DNA of 64,000 nt from JAPLJU01 sp036725345 (GTDB taxonomy: Bacteria > Desulfobacterota > Syntrophia > Syntrophales > UBA2192): the NCBI GenBank assembly GCA_036725345.1, contig DAIMEJ010000010.1, positions 51,345-115,344 on the forward strand, in the 5' to 3' direction. Under the pieces are notes generated by a model. It made no database searches, was not told the origin of the DNA, and saw only the letters and a list, made by a program, of their open reading frames with translations. This document shows positions 42,160 through 51,644 of the stretch, in pieces. Positions within the stretch are counted from its first letter, which is position 1. Each line of letters begins with the position of its first letter. A program made the position numbers and the translations under genes.

Positions 42160-42987
42160 TCACTGTCTCGCCGTGCGGCGATTTTGCGGAGGGGTATCGC
42201 CGCAGTTCGTGCGGAAGGGGTTGATGTCGATGCCGCCGCGCCTCGTGTAGCGGGCGTAGACCGTCAGCCGATCGGGCCTGCACCGATGCAGGATGTCCAT
42301 GAATATCCGCTCCACGCAGTGTTCGTGGAAATCGCCCTGCTGCCTGAAGGAAACGATGTATCGAAGAAGCCCCGTGTGGCTTATCCCGGGGCCGCGATAG
42401 CGGATCTTCAGGCTTGCCCAGTCCGGCTGGCCGGTAAGCGGGCAATTCGATTTCAGGAGATTCGAGGTCAGCACCTCTTCGACGACGGCCCCCCGCGCGG
42501 ACAGGAGCATCGGATCGGGTTTGTAGACGGAAATATCGGCCTTTAGGCCGTCGATCAGTCCCCCTTCCAGCTCCTCGAACACCTGACCTCCGAATTTTCC
42601 GGGGGACGTAATCTCGACCTTGATGCTGCTACCGCAGGCCTGGCAAAGATCCCGCTTCATCAATTTTTCTACCTGACGGATACTCGAAAAACGAGACTGG
42701 TTGAAGGAGTTCAGGTAGAGCTTCATGGACCTGGATTCGATGAGGAAAGGGGATTCAGCGGGGAAAATGATGGTCCCCATCGCCACACGGGGTTTCCCTC
42801 TCCGATCCAGCCAGGACAATTCATAGGCGTTCCATATGTCCACGCCGCCGAAGGGGAGCACCCGGTCGATGCCGATTTCCCTGCGATGCGTCGCCCTCAT
42901 GACGGGGAGAAGCAAACCGGGGTCGTACTCATCTTTGTAAGTGAAAACCCTGCCCCCACGGGACGAAGGCTTTCGTTTCCGCCTCAT
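42160..42987 (-). CDS. queF: NADPH-dependent 7-cyano-7-deazaguanine reductase
   Basis: Reduces preQ0 to preQ1 in queuosine biosynthesis. At 275 residues it is the long, E. coli-like type with two fused T-fold halves. The NADPH motif ESRSMKLYLNSFNQSRF is at about 84-100. The catalytic Cys182 is in LLKSNCPLTGQPDW with Asp189. The FHEHCVERIFMDI motif is present. The ATG at 42987 follows GGGGGAT; the open frame extends further upstream into pldA without a binding site. It overlaps nothing and lies 20 bp downstream of pldA. No other que gene is nearby. Confidence 0.95.
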   Translation of the reverse strand: MRRKRKPSSRGGRVFTYKDEYDPGLLLPVMRATHRREIGIDRVLPFGGVDIWNAYELSWLDRRGKPRVAMGTIIFPAESPFLIESRSMKLYLNSFNQSRFSSIRQVEKLMKRDLCQACGSSIKVEITSPGKFGGQVFEELEGGLIDGLKADISVYKPDPMLLSARGAVVEEVLTSNLLKSNCPLTGQPDWASLKIRYRGPGISHTGLLRYIVSFRQQGDFHEHCVERIFMDILHRCRPDRLTVYARYTRRGGIDINPFRTNCGDTPPQNRRTARQ

Positions 42988-43007
42988 CGGTGATCCCCCG
43001 TTCCGCC

Positions 43008-44051
43008 TCAATCCCAGTCCTTTATAATAAACCCCAGGCCGATACGCCTGATGCTGTGGTTGTAGTCGAGCAGACTCTCTCCGTAGCCGTGGAAATACTG
43101 GATATAGCCGCTGACGCGCTCCATGAGGGGGAAAGCCCACTCGAGCTGAACGGCGCCGTGGTTATCGTCAAAATTGAAATTGTTTCGCACCATCATGCTT
43201 AGACGGTGTTGATTCCAGTAGTAGTACCCCCAGAGCTCACCGTAACCGAGGTAACTTTCGATGTCCGGGTTGTCGTCGTCGTCGCTGTCTTCGGGAATCC
43301 TCAGCCAGGTGTTCAGAAGCAGGACGAAGTTCCCGCGCTCGAAACCGAAATTAGCGACAAAACGGTTCCAGCTTCTCGAGAGGGGGTCGGTCTGGCCGTT
43401 GGACTGATGGTTGATGCCCACGTTGATAAACCGGCCCTTCAGACCGAGAAGGTCATAGTTCGTCCGGAAATTGAGCAGGAGTTCCGGCTCGTAGTCGGTT
43501 TCGCGGAAGGGCGAGGACTCATCAAGGTCGTAGAGCTGCCAGAAGGATTTTTGTGTGTAGCCGAACCAGAGGTCCATGTTCCTGCCGAGGATGTCCTGCC
43601 AGAGTTTGACCTTGAAGCTCAGCTGGAACTTGACCTCCGGATTTTTTAATTCCCGGGTCGGGTCGTCTTCCCGTATGGGCTCTTCATTCGGATGCTCGAC
43701 ATAGGTAAAGGGCAGGATATAGTTTGATCGATGGAACTTGACGGCGAATTTCCCTCGCCTCGATTCCCTGTCCAGATCCCAGAGCTTTTCAAGGTAGGTG
43801 GGGATCTCCTGTGCTTCCTCGGGCGTTTTTTTCGCGATGGTCTCCCTGCCTGCTGCCGTATCAGGCGGTTTGCGCCCGGCCAGTTCATCGTAACATTTAA
43901 GCCGTTCCGCGGCATCCTCGATCCGGGCGCATTCCTCCAGGCTTTTCGGCGCCTCCGCCGCCACGACACCGGCACTGGCAAGGATAACCATCGCAGCCAT
44001 CATGAAGACTGCCGTCTTCATACAGCCGCTCGGGTGGAAAAGCAACCTCAT
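43008..44051 (-). CDS. pldA: Outer membrane phospholipase A
   Basis: Hydrolyses phospholipids that reach the outer leaflet of the outer membrane. The product is 347 residues from the ATG at 44051 (GGGGGAG site). A signal region is followed by SLEECARIEDAAERLKCYDELA, a short N-terminal segment seen in PldA-like proteins. The 12-strand barrel domain comes next. The catalytic motif GINHQSNGQ gives His215 and Ser217, with SRSWNR after it. It ends in Trp-Asp, slightly unlike the usual aromatic terminus. Confidence 0.92.
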   Translation of the reverse strand: MRLLFHPSGCMKTAVFMMAAMVILASAGVVAAEAPKSLEECARIEDAAERLKCYDELAGRKPPDTAAGRETIAKKTPEEAQEIPTYLEKLWDLDRESRRGKFAVKFHRSNYILPFTYVEHPNEEPIREDDPTRELKNPEVKFQLSFKVKLWQDILGRNMDLWFGYTQKSFWQLYDLDESSPFRETDYEPELLLNFRTNYDLLGLKGRFINVGINHQSNGQTDPLSRSWNRFVANFGFERGNFVLLLNTWLRIPEDSDDDDNPDIESYLGYGELWGYYYWNQHRLSMMVRNNFNFDDNHGAVQLEWAFPLMERVSGYIQYFHGYGESLLDYNHSIRRIGLGFIIKDWD

Positions 44052-44076
44052 CGCACTACTCCCCCTCAGTCCATGT

Positions 44077-44319
44077 CTACTTCTTCGCCGGTACGGTGGC
44101 CTTTTCGAATTCCTCCGAGCCAATCTCCTTGATTTCGGAGGACTGCAGCGTCACATCACTGCCTGACTTGGCGTCCTTGAACTTTATGGCGCCACCCTTC
44201 GTCTCCTCGATATCCGTTGTGTAGTAGACATTTTTTGATGCAGGGTCTGTCACCTTGTAATAGCTCCCGCAGCCGACCAGTAAAAACACGCAGATCACAC
44301 ACATAACCAGTCTCTTCAT
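44077..44319 (-). CDS. Small lipoprotein (80 aa)
   Basis: A GCAAGGAGG site and a signal peptide with lipobox LLVGC define a lipoprotein. The short mature part, CGSYYKVTDPASKNVYYTTDIEE in pattern, is followed by a KFKDAKSGSDVTLQSSEIKEI strand pair and a charged tail. This pattern of about 60 residues is seen in many small proteobacterial lipoproteins of unknown role. It is 25 bp upstream of pldA and probably in its operon. Confidence 0.8.
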   Translation of the reverse strand: MKRLVMCVICVFLLVGCGSYYKVTDPASKNVYYTTDIEETKGGAIKFKDAKSGSDVTLQSSEIKEIGSEEFEKATVPAKK

Positions 44320-44435
44320 AAGATGAACCTCCTTGCATGGTTTCTATTTTTCCTGTTGCTCTTATATCCGCGGGGATTTCTCCCGAAACAAACATTTTCT
44401 TTTTTGAACGATTGCCGAACGGATGAAGCCCAGGC

Positions 44436-45521
44436 CTAACCCTGGGTTGATTCCGGCAGGGTTTCAGCTTTTTCTTCACCTGCCCAGGCTTCGAGCAGCG
44501 TATAGGTAACGGCAAGGACGACAGGACCGATAAATATGCCGATAATGCCGAAGGCGATGAGACCGCCGATGACACCGGCAAAAACCAGCAGGAGAGGGAG
44601 GTTGGCTCCTCTCCTGATCAGGATTGGCCTCAGGAAGTTGTCCATGCCGCCGACGACGACCATCCATACGAGAAGCACAATGCCCCAGACGGTCTGACCC
44701 TTCCAGAAGAGCCAGAGGGCCGCAATGAGAAGCACCAGAAAGACACCGAGTTGGGCCAGCGCGAGCACGAACATGGCCAATGTCAGCACTGTGACGCCGG
44801 GCACGCCAGCCACCGCAAGGCCGATGCCGCCGAGGACCGATTGGATGAATGCAGTCGCGACGACGCCGAGGGCAACTCCCCTGATCGCCCTTGCGGAAAG
44901 AATCGCAAGATCTTCGCCGCGCTGCCCGCCGAGCCACCGGGCGAAGTGTTTCACTCTATCCGCCGACGTTTCACCGCCGAAATAAAGAATTGCCGAAATG
45001 ACCACGGTGAGAACAATCTGGATGACCATCATCCCGACACTTCCGATCTGGCCCACAAACCAGTCTATGATCTTCCCTGCGTAGGGCGTTATTCGGGCGT
45101 ACAGGCCCTCAGGCCCGGCGGAGCCGAGCTCCTCCCACCCTGCCTTGAGACTCGAACCGACGATGGGAAACCTGTTCACCCATTCGGGTGAGGGAGGCAG
45201 CTTGAACGTTTGCAGAGATTTGACCCAATCGGCTATAGTGTCGACATTCTCGACGATTGTTACGACGGCGAGCAGCAGGGGCACAATGAAAACCATGAGG
45301 AGCGCTAACGTCATCGCGGCCACGGCGAGACTGCGCCTGCCCCAAAGCCATGTCTGCATACGCAGCATGAGCGGCCACGTGGCTACGACGATCATGGTTG
45401 CCCAGATGAACGCAAGCATAAAGGGCCACAGAATCCAGACACTGGCGGTGATGAGTGTGAGGATGACGAGCACGGAGAGCGTTCCCCGGGTGATCTCCCG
45501 GGAGGGGAGTAGACCCGTCAT
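44436..45521 (-). CDS. AI-2E family transporter (YdiK/PerM-like)
   Basis: The product is 361 residues with about eight membrane segments. Typical landmarks are two N-terminal helices (WILWPFMLAFIWATMIVVATWPL), a soluble segment, then AFIQSVLGGIGLAVAGVPGVTVLTL and the C-terminal DNFLRPILIRRGANLPLLLVFAGVIGGLIAFG. The family includes exporters of diverse small molecules and Na+/H+ antiporters; AI-2 transport should not be assumed. The start is preceded by AAAGGAGG. Confidence 0.93.
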   Translation of the reverse strand: MTGLLPSREITRGTLSVLVILTLITASVWILWPFMLAFIWATMIVVATWPLMLRMQTWLWGRRSLAVAAMTLALLMVFIVPLLLAVVTIVENVDTIADWVKSLQTFKLPPSPEWVNRFPIVGSSLKAGWEELGSAGPEGLYARITPYAGKIIDWFVGQIGSVGMMVIQIVLTVVISAILYFGGETSADRVKHFARWLGGQRGEDLAILSARAIRGVALGVVATAFIQSVLGGIGLAVAGVPGVTVLTLAMFVLALAQLGVFLVLLIAALWLFWKGQTVWGIVLLVWMVVVGGMDNFLRPILIRRGANLPLLLVFAGVIGGLIAFGIIGIFIGPVVLAVTYTLLEAWAGEEKAETLPESTQG

Positions 45522-45679
45522 GATCCATAACCTCCTTTATAAAAAACCCGCCTCCTTTGAAGCTGAAGGGTGGCAATAGCGAAACAGGTCATCAAAAGCC
45601 GGGAAATCTTAATATATTCCCTTCACGTGAATCAAGGAAATACCGCAATGGGAGGATGAATCGCTGCCGCAACAGAGAA

Positions 45680-45718
45680 ATAAAAGAAGGCCGGGATGCC
45701 TGTCCGACCTTCTTTTAT
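45680..45718 (-). terminator. Intrinsic terminator after the PlpD-like gene
   Basis: An inverted repeat with arms of 11 bp (ATAAAAGAAGG/CCTTCTTTTAT), extended by CGG/CCG after one mismatch, ends 53 bp after the stop of the patatin-barrel gene. On the minus strand the stem is followed by TTTTATTTC. The rest of the 250-bp gap to the AI-2E gene has no supported feature apart from its promoter region. Confidence 0.7.
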
Positions 45719-45770
45719 CCGGCTCCCCGTAGCCGCCGAAGCCGGGTACGGGGAAGTATCGGTTTGCCGT

Positions 45771-48077
45771 TTAAGGGTGCACACCGAGCATGACGTAAAA
45801 AGAGTTGCTGCCGTCGTCGGCCTGACCAAAGGCGACGTAGAACGGTCCGAGCAGCGTTTCCGCGCCGAAGAAGACACTGCCGCAGTAAAGCATGCCGGAG
45901 GCGGTTGTGGGGTCGAAATTGTTTCCGACCTCCCCGGACTCGAACGAACCCCCGAGGTAAACCCCCCCTCCCAGGGCGGAGGGAAGGTTGGCAAGCCGGT
46001 AAGTGTAGACCAGACGGCCCATGTAATAATGATCACCTACGAGCTGATCCAGGAGATAGCCCGAAAAGTGAAGGAAGCCTCCCTGCTTGAAGAGATCGTA
46101 GAGCGGCAGTCTGCTTTCGGGGCTGTCGCCGTAGAAAAGCCCCAGCGTCAGGGTGTGTCGGTCGAGGTTTAAAGGTTTCTGGAAGGTTAGATCAACCTTG
46201 TTGTAATCGTCATCGCCCCCGAAGCTCGGGTCGGTGACGAAGAACGTACCTCCCAGCAGGAATCCCTCGCGTGGAAAGTTTACGTTGTCGAGCTGGTCGA
46301 CGACGAGCCTCCCCATCCATCCCCCCTGCCAGAGGTCATACTCCGGCACCAGGCTTGTCCCGGCGGAAAGGACGCCGAATTTTTGATCCGTTTTCAACTT
46401 GCCGTAGAAGTACCCCAACCGCAGTTCGCCCAGCTTCCCCTGAACGCCGAGGTCGAGCCCCCCGCGAAGGGTTGAGACTTTATATTCCCCGACCCAGTCG
46501 TCCTCGATATAATAGTTGATGGGCGCCTTCTTCAGGTCCAGCCATGGAGCGGCGAAAACCCCGACCCGACGCGTGAAGGGCTGGTAGAACTCGGTGTGGA
46601 ACTGGTTGACATAGCCCATCGTGAGGTCATTTCGCCACTCGGCCCCCAGGTTGTTGAGCCACGTCATGCGGTGCATGACGGAGATATTGAACCGTTGCTC
46701 CTCATCGAAATCCGCGGCATAGCCCAGACCGAACCTGAGGTAATTCGGTCCCCAGGATTTCTCGACGCCCTCCACGACGAGATTCCTCCTGTCACGTTCG
46801 CCCTTCAGGCGGTAATCCAGGCGCTCGAAATCCCCTCGGCCGTAGACGGTTGTGAGGTTACGATGGAGGGTCTGCAGCTCCGTCTTCTCACCGTGCCGCT
46901 CTTCGAGCCTGGTCTCGATCATCGTGGGTTTCTGTTTGATCTCGGCCTCGATGACATCGGGGTTCACCCGCTTCATGGTATCCGCGACCTTGATGTCGAC
47001 GAGATCCGCCTCTCCGGGCTTTCTCGCCGCACGGCTCACCTGCCAGGCTGCGTATTGCTTTTCGCTCACCGCCAGAGGCCGGAGCTTGTCTTCCACCGCC
47101 CGGGCAGCCTCTATCCCGATGGGGACGGTATTCATCGCCCCGGCGAAATCCGCGGAGCTGAATTCCCCCAGCTTCGGTTCCATCAGGATATCCCGTTCCG
47201 TCAGTTCCCCCAGGGATACCTTCACGTTCTGTTCCGTCATCAGGTTGATCGCCTGGAGGGCCACGGTAGCCGGCCCGGTGATCTGGTCGCGTCGGAGGGG
47301 GGGTGTGCCCAGGTTCACGGCGATGATGATGTCGCAGCCGGCCTTGCGGGCCACATCGACAGGGAGGTTTCGCACCATTCCGCCGTCCACGTAGAGGCGA
47401 CCGTCGATTTCCACGGGCGCGAAGGCGGCGGGGATGGACATACTGGCACGCATGGCTTTCACAAGCGTACCGCGATCAAAGACCTTCATCGCCCCGCTTT
47501 CCAGATCCATCGCCACGGCGCGATAGGGGATCGGGAGGCTGTCGAAGGATCTCTCGACCCGTCCTGCTTCGAGACCGACGAACTCCGTCAGGAGAAACTC
47601 AAACTTGTAGCCTGCCGTCGTTCCCAGGGGAACAAGGACCTTCCCGTTTCGGAGGCCCAGTTCGAGGCCGAAGAGATTCGTGAAGTCATCCTGCTTCCGG
47701 CGCCAGGGAATATCCCGCCTCGCGGGATCGTCGGTGAAGATGCTTTCCCAATCGATAGCCTGGATCCGCTCCTCCATTTCTGCCGGCGACATCCCCGTGG
47801 CATAGAGCCCCCCCACGAGGGAGCCCATGCTGGTGCCCGCAATGAAATCGACCGGGATGTGGAGTTCTTCAAGCACCTTGAGAACGCCGACATGTGCTAC
47901 ACCGCGGGCCCCGCCCCCCGAGAGCACAAGCCCCACTTTGGGACGACCCTCGATTTTGTAGAGCTCAGACTTCGGATTTTCCCCGGCGGCCCGGGCGGTA
48001 TTCAGCACCGCCGGGAAAAGCATACAAGGGATGAGTCCGAGGACGACGAGAGTGCGGATGCGGGTCTGCAAGTTCAT
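45771..48077 (-). CDS. PlpD-like type Vd autotransporter: patatin lipase with POTRA and 16-strand barrel
   Basis: The product is 768 residues from the ATG at 48077 (GGGAGG site); the longer frame upstream is not coding. After a signal peptide comes a patatin domain: GLVLSGGGARGVAHVGVL, nucleophile GTSMGSLVGG, and catalytic Asp in VDGGMVRNLPV. A POTRA-like segment follows (PDVIEAEIKQKPTM). The last 330 residues form a BamA/Omp85-like barrel with VDQLDNVNFPREG. This matches secreted-lipase autotransporters such as PlpD. It is predicted to expose or anchor a phospholipase at the cell surface. Confidence 0.93.
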   Translation of the reverse strand: MNLQTRIRTLVVLGLIPCMLFPAVLNTARAAGENPKSELYKIEGRPKVGLVLSGGGARGVAHVGVLKVLEELHIPVDFIAGTSMGSLVGGLYATGMSPAEMEERIQAIDWESIFTDDPARRDIPWRRKQDDFTNLFGLELGLRNGKVLVPLGTTAGYKFEFLLTEFVGLEAGRVERSFDSLPIPYRAVAMDLESGAMKVFDRGTLVKAMRASMSIPAAFAPVEIDGRLYVDGGMVRNLPVDVARKAGCDIIIAVNLGTPPLRRDQITGPATVALQAINLMTEQNVKVSLGELTERDILMEPKLGEFSSADFAGAMNTVPIGIEAARAVEDKLRPLAVSEKQYAAWQVSRAARKPGEADLVDIKVADTMKRVNPDVIEAEIKQKPTMIETRLEERHGEKTELQTLHRNLTTVYGRGDFERLDYRLKGERDRRNLVVEGVEKSWGPNYLRFGLGYAADFDEEQRFNISVMHRMTWLNNLGAEWRNDLTMGYVNQFHTEFYQPFTRRVGVFAAPWLDLKKAPINYYIEDDWVGEYKVSTLRGGLDLGVQGKLGELRLGYFYGKLKTDQKFGVLSAGTSLVPEYDLWQGGWMGRLVVDQLDNVNFPREGFLLGGTFFVTDPSFGGDDDYNKVDLTFQKPLNLDRHTLTLGLFYGDSPESRLPLYDLFKQGGFLHFSGYLLDQLVGDHYYMGRLVYTYRLANLPSALGGGVYLGGSFESGEVGNNFDPTTASGMLYCGSVFFGAETLLGPFYVAFGQADDGSNSFYVMLGVHP

Positions 48078-48138
48078 GGAGAGCCTCCCTTTGACACACA
48101 CCTCTTCGCGCTTGCCCTGTCGGGCCGGATCATGCGGT

Positions 48139-49620
48139 CTAATGCGACATTCCGCGGACTTCCAGCCGGGCTTTGTTGGCCATTCGGACAAGTTCCCAGT
48201 AAGGCGCCCTGTACCCCTGTTTCTCCTGGAAGGCGGCCACCTGGGCGTACACCTTTTCCCTGATGGCTTTGTGGCGGATGTCCAGCGCCAGGCTCCTGAG
48301 GGCCGTAGCGACATCCATCCCCTCGGGGATGGGCCCCACACCGCCGAAACGGTTCAGCACGACACAATAGGCCTTCAGGATACGGGCCGGGGCCAGCAGG
48401 TACCATGGATAGGTGAGACGATCCCCTTCGTCTGCCCCCTCGAGCATGGCTTCGATGACGGCGTTGTCCACATGGTCCTGCCACAGGGCTTCGGGATCCC
48501 GCCACTCGGCCACCACGGTGAGCTGGGGGTCATACTCCAGATCCGCGGGCGCCTGGGTCTCAAAATTCGTAACACCAAAATCGGCGAGCCACCTCACTAC
48601 CCCCGGCGCGGACATGTGGGTGGTCCACTGCCACAGATCGATGCCGAATTGCTGGTAGGCCGAGGACGCCACCTCCGAACAGAACTGTTTGGAGTGATCG
48701 CGAAAATCCATCTGGAAATCGTAGGGGATATGCCGGGACCTCACGTTCTGAAGGGACTCCTGAGCGGCCTTGTGCGGCAGCATCGGATCGGCTTTCATCC
48801 GGGGGAGGTCGGTTCTCAGCCGCAGGACCATGATGCGGAGCTTCTTGTCCTTGATATACTGCTCCATGCTGGAGACAACAACTCCAATCTCAATGTGCGC
48901 CTCCATGATGCTCGGGATTCCCGTCTTCTCGTCGACGTGGAGGAGGGCAATGTGGGAGAAATTACCGGGGTAGTCGTTGCCGCGGGCGATGAGGGCTGAA
49001 GTCGGGGCGCCGCCGCGGGAAACGAGTATGTCACCGCTGTGCAGGGTCCCCCCGGCCATTTCGCAGGAAGGGGTCACCGATGGCTCCTTCTCACCCTTGA
49101 CGAGGCCGGCATAGGAGCCGGGAGGGGACTGCAGCATGACCCCTTCCAGGGCAATCCTCCCGCCGTAGAGCAGGCGATAGAGACGGTTTCGGACTTCACG
49201 GTTTTGCAAGTCCCATCGCCTCGACTGGATCTTGAGGACATTCCTCGTCCGCGTGAGCAGGTCGATATATTCACCGAGACGGCCAGGACAGACTGCCACC
49301 ATGGTGCCGAGAATAGCCGATATTTTCTCCAGTTCGGCAAAGATCGGGTCGTCGGGTTTCCTCTGAGATCTCGAGAGGAGGTCTAGATCCCGGTTGCCGA
49401 CCTTCAAACCTTGACCGATTTTTTCCTTGAGACCTTCACATCCGATGCCCTTCGCCTCGCGGAAATAGGCCTCGAGGGCATCCCAGGTCTGGTCCATCTT
49501 CCAGGTGAAGGGCTCGCCGACAACCCCCTTGGGCGGTACCCGATCCGGGGATGGAACGGAAAGGACGAGGAAGGCGGCGATCACTACGGCCAGTGCTATC
49601 CATAGCCTCCGTCGTTTCAT
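48139..49620 (-). CDS. YiiX/YebB-like NlpC/P60 family cysteine hydrolase
   Basis: The product is 493 residues. One N-terminal hydrophobic segment (signal or anchor) is followed by about 150 helical residues. The permuted papain-like domain then follows: TLHSGDILVSRGG, catalytic His223 in FSHIALLHVD, and Cys314 in SKQFCSEVASSAYQQF. Family members hydrolyse amide or ester bonds, possibly in lipids. It lies 61 bp upstream of the PlpD-like gene on the same strand, suggesting joint action on envelope lipids. The C-terminal region of about 150 residues was not recognised. Confidence 0.88.
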   Translation of the reverse strand: MKRRRLWIALAVVIAAFLVLSVPSPDRVPPKGVVGEPFTWKMDQTWDALEAYFREAKGIGCEGLKEKIGQGLKVGNRDLDLLSRSQRKPDDPIFAELEKISAILGTMVAVCPGRLGEYIDLLTRTRNVLKIQSRRWDLQNREVRNRLYRLLYGGRIALEGVMLQSPPGSYAGLVKGEKEPSVTPSCEMAGGTLHSGDILVSRGGAPTSALIARGNDYPGNFSHIALLHVDEKTGIPSIMEAHIEIGVVVSSMEQYIKDKKLRIMVLRLRTDLPRMKADPMLPHKAAQESLQNVRSRHIPYDFQMDFRDHSKQFCSEVASSAYQQFGIDLWQWTTHMSAPGVVRWLADFGVTNFETQAPADLEYDPQLTVVAEWRDPEALWQDHVDNAVIEAMLEGADEGDRLTYPWYLLAPARILKAYCVVLNRFGGVGPIPEGMDVATALRSLALDIRHKAIREKVYAQVAAFQEKQGYRAPYWELVRMANKARLEVRGMSH

Positions 49621-49743
49621 GAGAGCATCCTTTTCATATCACTCTTCAAAAGTTTTTTGCTGATCAAGAGTTTGTTCGATCCCCGGGGCCTGATACCCGT
49701 GGCTTATCAACGGCCCTGTCTTCCATCATGCTTTCGCATCAGA

Positions 49744-50016
49744 TCAAGTTTTCTTTTTCACATCCGTCCATATCTTGGAATCATACATTTCTTCCATCTT
49801 CTTGAAATTCGCATCCATCATGTCGAGGTAAGTCTTTTGCATTTTTTTCGATTTAATGGTCCAGTCCCTGATCATCTTCTTCGACTCTTCCTGCATGACG
49901 CCGCTCTGGCTGAACATCAACTCCAGCATCTTTTCACCCTGCTCCTGCATGGCAAAAAACGACTTCAGGTAGGCTTCCCACTGCGTTTTCCAGAACTTCA
50001 GGATCTCTTTATTCAT
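49744..50016 (-). CDS. Phasin-like helical protein (90 aa)
   Basis: There is a perfect AAAGGAGGTAATGAAAA leader before the ATG. The 90-residue product is fully helical and amphipathic with many Met, Gln and Lys: FWKTQWEAYLKSFFAMQEQ, then KMLELMFSQSGVMQEESK, then MMDANFKKMEEMYDSK. This composition resembles phasins or the PhaE subunit of class III PHA synthases. It is short for either. Its position downstream of the ackA/MaoC-Pta/DUF3141 group supports the idea of a granule-associated protein. Confidence 0.65.
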   Translation of the reverse strand: MNKEILKFWKTQWEAYLKSFFAMQEQGEKMLELMFSQSGVMQEESKKMIRDWTIKSKKMQKTYLDMMDANFKKMEEMYDSKIWTDVKKKT

Positions 50017-50031
50017 TTTTCATTACCTCCT

Positions 50032-50046
50032 TTGAAGTTTCTTCAA
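50032..50046. repeat. Small inverted repeat in the leader of the phasin-like gene
   Basis: TTGAAG-TTT-CTTCAA is a perfect 15-bp inverted repeat just upstream of the ribosome binding site. It could be an operator or an mRNA hairpin that limits translation. The remaining 180 bp up to the DUF2254 gene hold no gene. Confidence 0.35.
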
Positions 50047-50230
50047 GTTTTCCAGAATTCTCTGCCTACGCCCTACGCAACAGAAGGATGGCTCAACCTC
50101 TCGAGCATCGGCTAACCGGACAAATCCGTCGAATCAATCACCGGTGCATTCTCCACTCCTCTTGGTGCGTTACCCGTTCAACCCCTTAGAATCAGGGATT
50201 CGGGCAAGCGCGACAACACCCATGATGAGT

Positions 50231-51568
50231 TCAACCGCGACGTTCCTTCTTTTGTGCCTCGATCACGGCTTGCACGCCCAGTGATCCCCCCAACCCCTGC
50301 GGATCCGCGAGCCGGGCAAGCGCCCGGTCTTCGGCCAGGGTGTAATGCCCCTCGATCTCGCGATCCAGGAGATCAATCTGCTTGAGTAACTCCGGATGAC
50401 GATGCGGCGGCAGGGTTTGCATGAGATTTTCGAGCATGGAACGCATCCGCCGCATGATCTGGACGCTCCCCGCACCGCAATGGCGAATTTCGGTACACGC
50501 GAGGTGCACGAAGTCCTCCCAGTTCGGCGTCCGGAATACGAGCCGCAGCGCGCCCGCTTTGTCGCAGATTTCCTCGCGGCCGACATGCCGCATTCCGACC
50601 AGCCGAAGGAGACGGTGAAGCTGGTCGATGGCGAGCACGGCCGTCGTCGGATCGTTGATTGCCGGTGACAACGCCTTGATCGCAATATCGACCAGGATCC
50701 GGAATGCAAAGGTCGGATCCTGCTCGAGAGTGCGTTCGGATCCGAGTGCGACTGTCCCCTGCAGCGGACGATCGTCAATGGCGCCGGCGCCGCCATAAAG
50801 CCGAAACAAGGGTTCTTCCATTGCCACGAAATCGCCCACCTGGGGAACGAATTCAATCACCCCGTTGGCACGTTGCGCAAGTCTGACCAGCCCCTCCAGA
50901 TCTACAGCAAGCACGATCCCCGATTTACCCCCATGGGCAACGGTCCGTTTCGGGGATGCGGAACGGACGAACGGCTCGATGTCGCACGAGGGCATGGTGG
51001 ATTCCTGATAAACGCCCTGGATGACGGCGATACCCGACTCTCCCACGCGGTACACGATGCTGACGGGACGCAGCAATCGCGCCGCGTAGTCGATCAGGTA
51101 AAGAAACACGACAATGGAGACCAATCCCAACATCCCTGCAATGAACGTGTTGAACTGGTGGACGATCTCACCACCCATCCTGCTCAACACCCTCAGGGTG
51201 AACAACAGGGTAAAGACGAAATAGCCGACGGTGAACCGGATCGCGTTGTCCCGCAGCAGTGTTGTCGCGATGATGCGTGGCGTGTACTGCCCGCCTGCGA
51301 CTTGAATCGCGACGAGCAGTGAACCGAATGTGAACACAACGAAGGAAAGGTTTAATGTGATGACCGTCTCGAGCATCGTACGTGCTCCGGCCATGGTCAA
51401 ACCCAGGAACGCGGTTGTTTCGTCGATCCGTCCGGTATGCAGAAGCCAGTGGCCGATGACAAAGGTGATACGGGTAATCACCATATATGCCAGCACGGCG
51501 AAAAACGGCACGAGCCACAGAGAAGACCGGATGTAGCTTCGGATGACATACTTCCGGTTCCAGAGCAT
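50231..51568 (-). CDS. DUF2254 family membrane protein
   Basis: The product is 445 residues. Four membrane segments lie in the first 170 residues, with the conserved LSFVVFTFGSLLVAIQVAGGQYTPRI and DNAIRFTVGYFVFTLLFTLRV blocks. A cytoplasmic domain has DPTFAFRILVDIAIKALSPAINDPTTAVLAIDQLHRLL, the signature of DUF2254. The function is unknown. GGGAG precedes the ATG. It lies 76 bp after ackA, on the same strand. Its region from 50.3 to 51.6 kb uses more CGA/CGC-type Arg codons and looks slightly different in base use from its neighbours. Confidence 0.92.
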   Translation of the reverse strand: MLWNRKYVIRSYIRSSLWLVPFFAVLAYMVITRITFVIGHWLLHTGRIDETTAFLGLTMAGARTMLETVITLNLSFVVFTFGSLLVAIQVAGGQYTPRIIATTLLRDNAIRFTVGYFVFTLLFTLRVLSRMGGEIVHQFNTFIAGMLGLVSIVVFLYLIDYAARLLRPVSIVYRVGESGIAVIQGVYQESTMPSCDIEPFVRSASPKRTVAHGGKSGIVLAVDLEGLVRLAQRANGVIEFVPQVGDFVAMEEPLFRLYGGAGAIDDRPLQGTVALGSERTLEQDPTFAFRILVDIAIKALSPAINDPTTAVLAIDQLHRLLRLVGMRHVGREEICDKAGALRLVFRTPNWEDFVHLACTEIRHCGAGSVQIMRRMRSMLENLMQTLPPHRHPELLKQIDLLDREIEGHYTLAEDRALARLADPQGLGGSLGVQAVIEAQKKERRG

Positions 51569-51644
51569 TTTGAATACTCCCTATTGAACTCAGGGCGTCA
51601 TCATCAGCGATCATGACCGAACAGGCTCAGGCGACTGGCCGGAC

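Noticed and set aside
46596..48263. 555-codon plus-strand frame opposite the PlpD-like gene
   Set aside because: It is antisense to a gene with an intact patatin-POTRA-barrel order; the composition is random-like.
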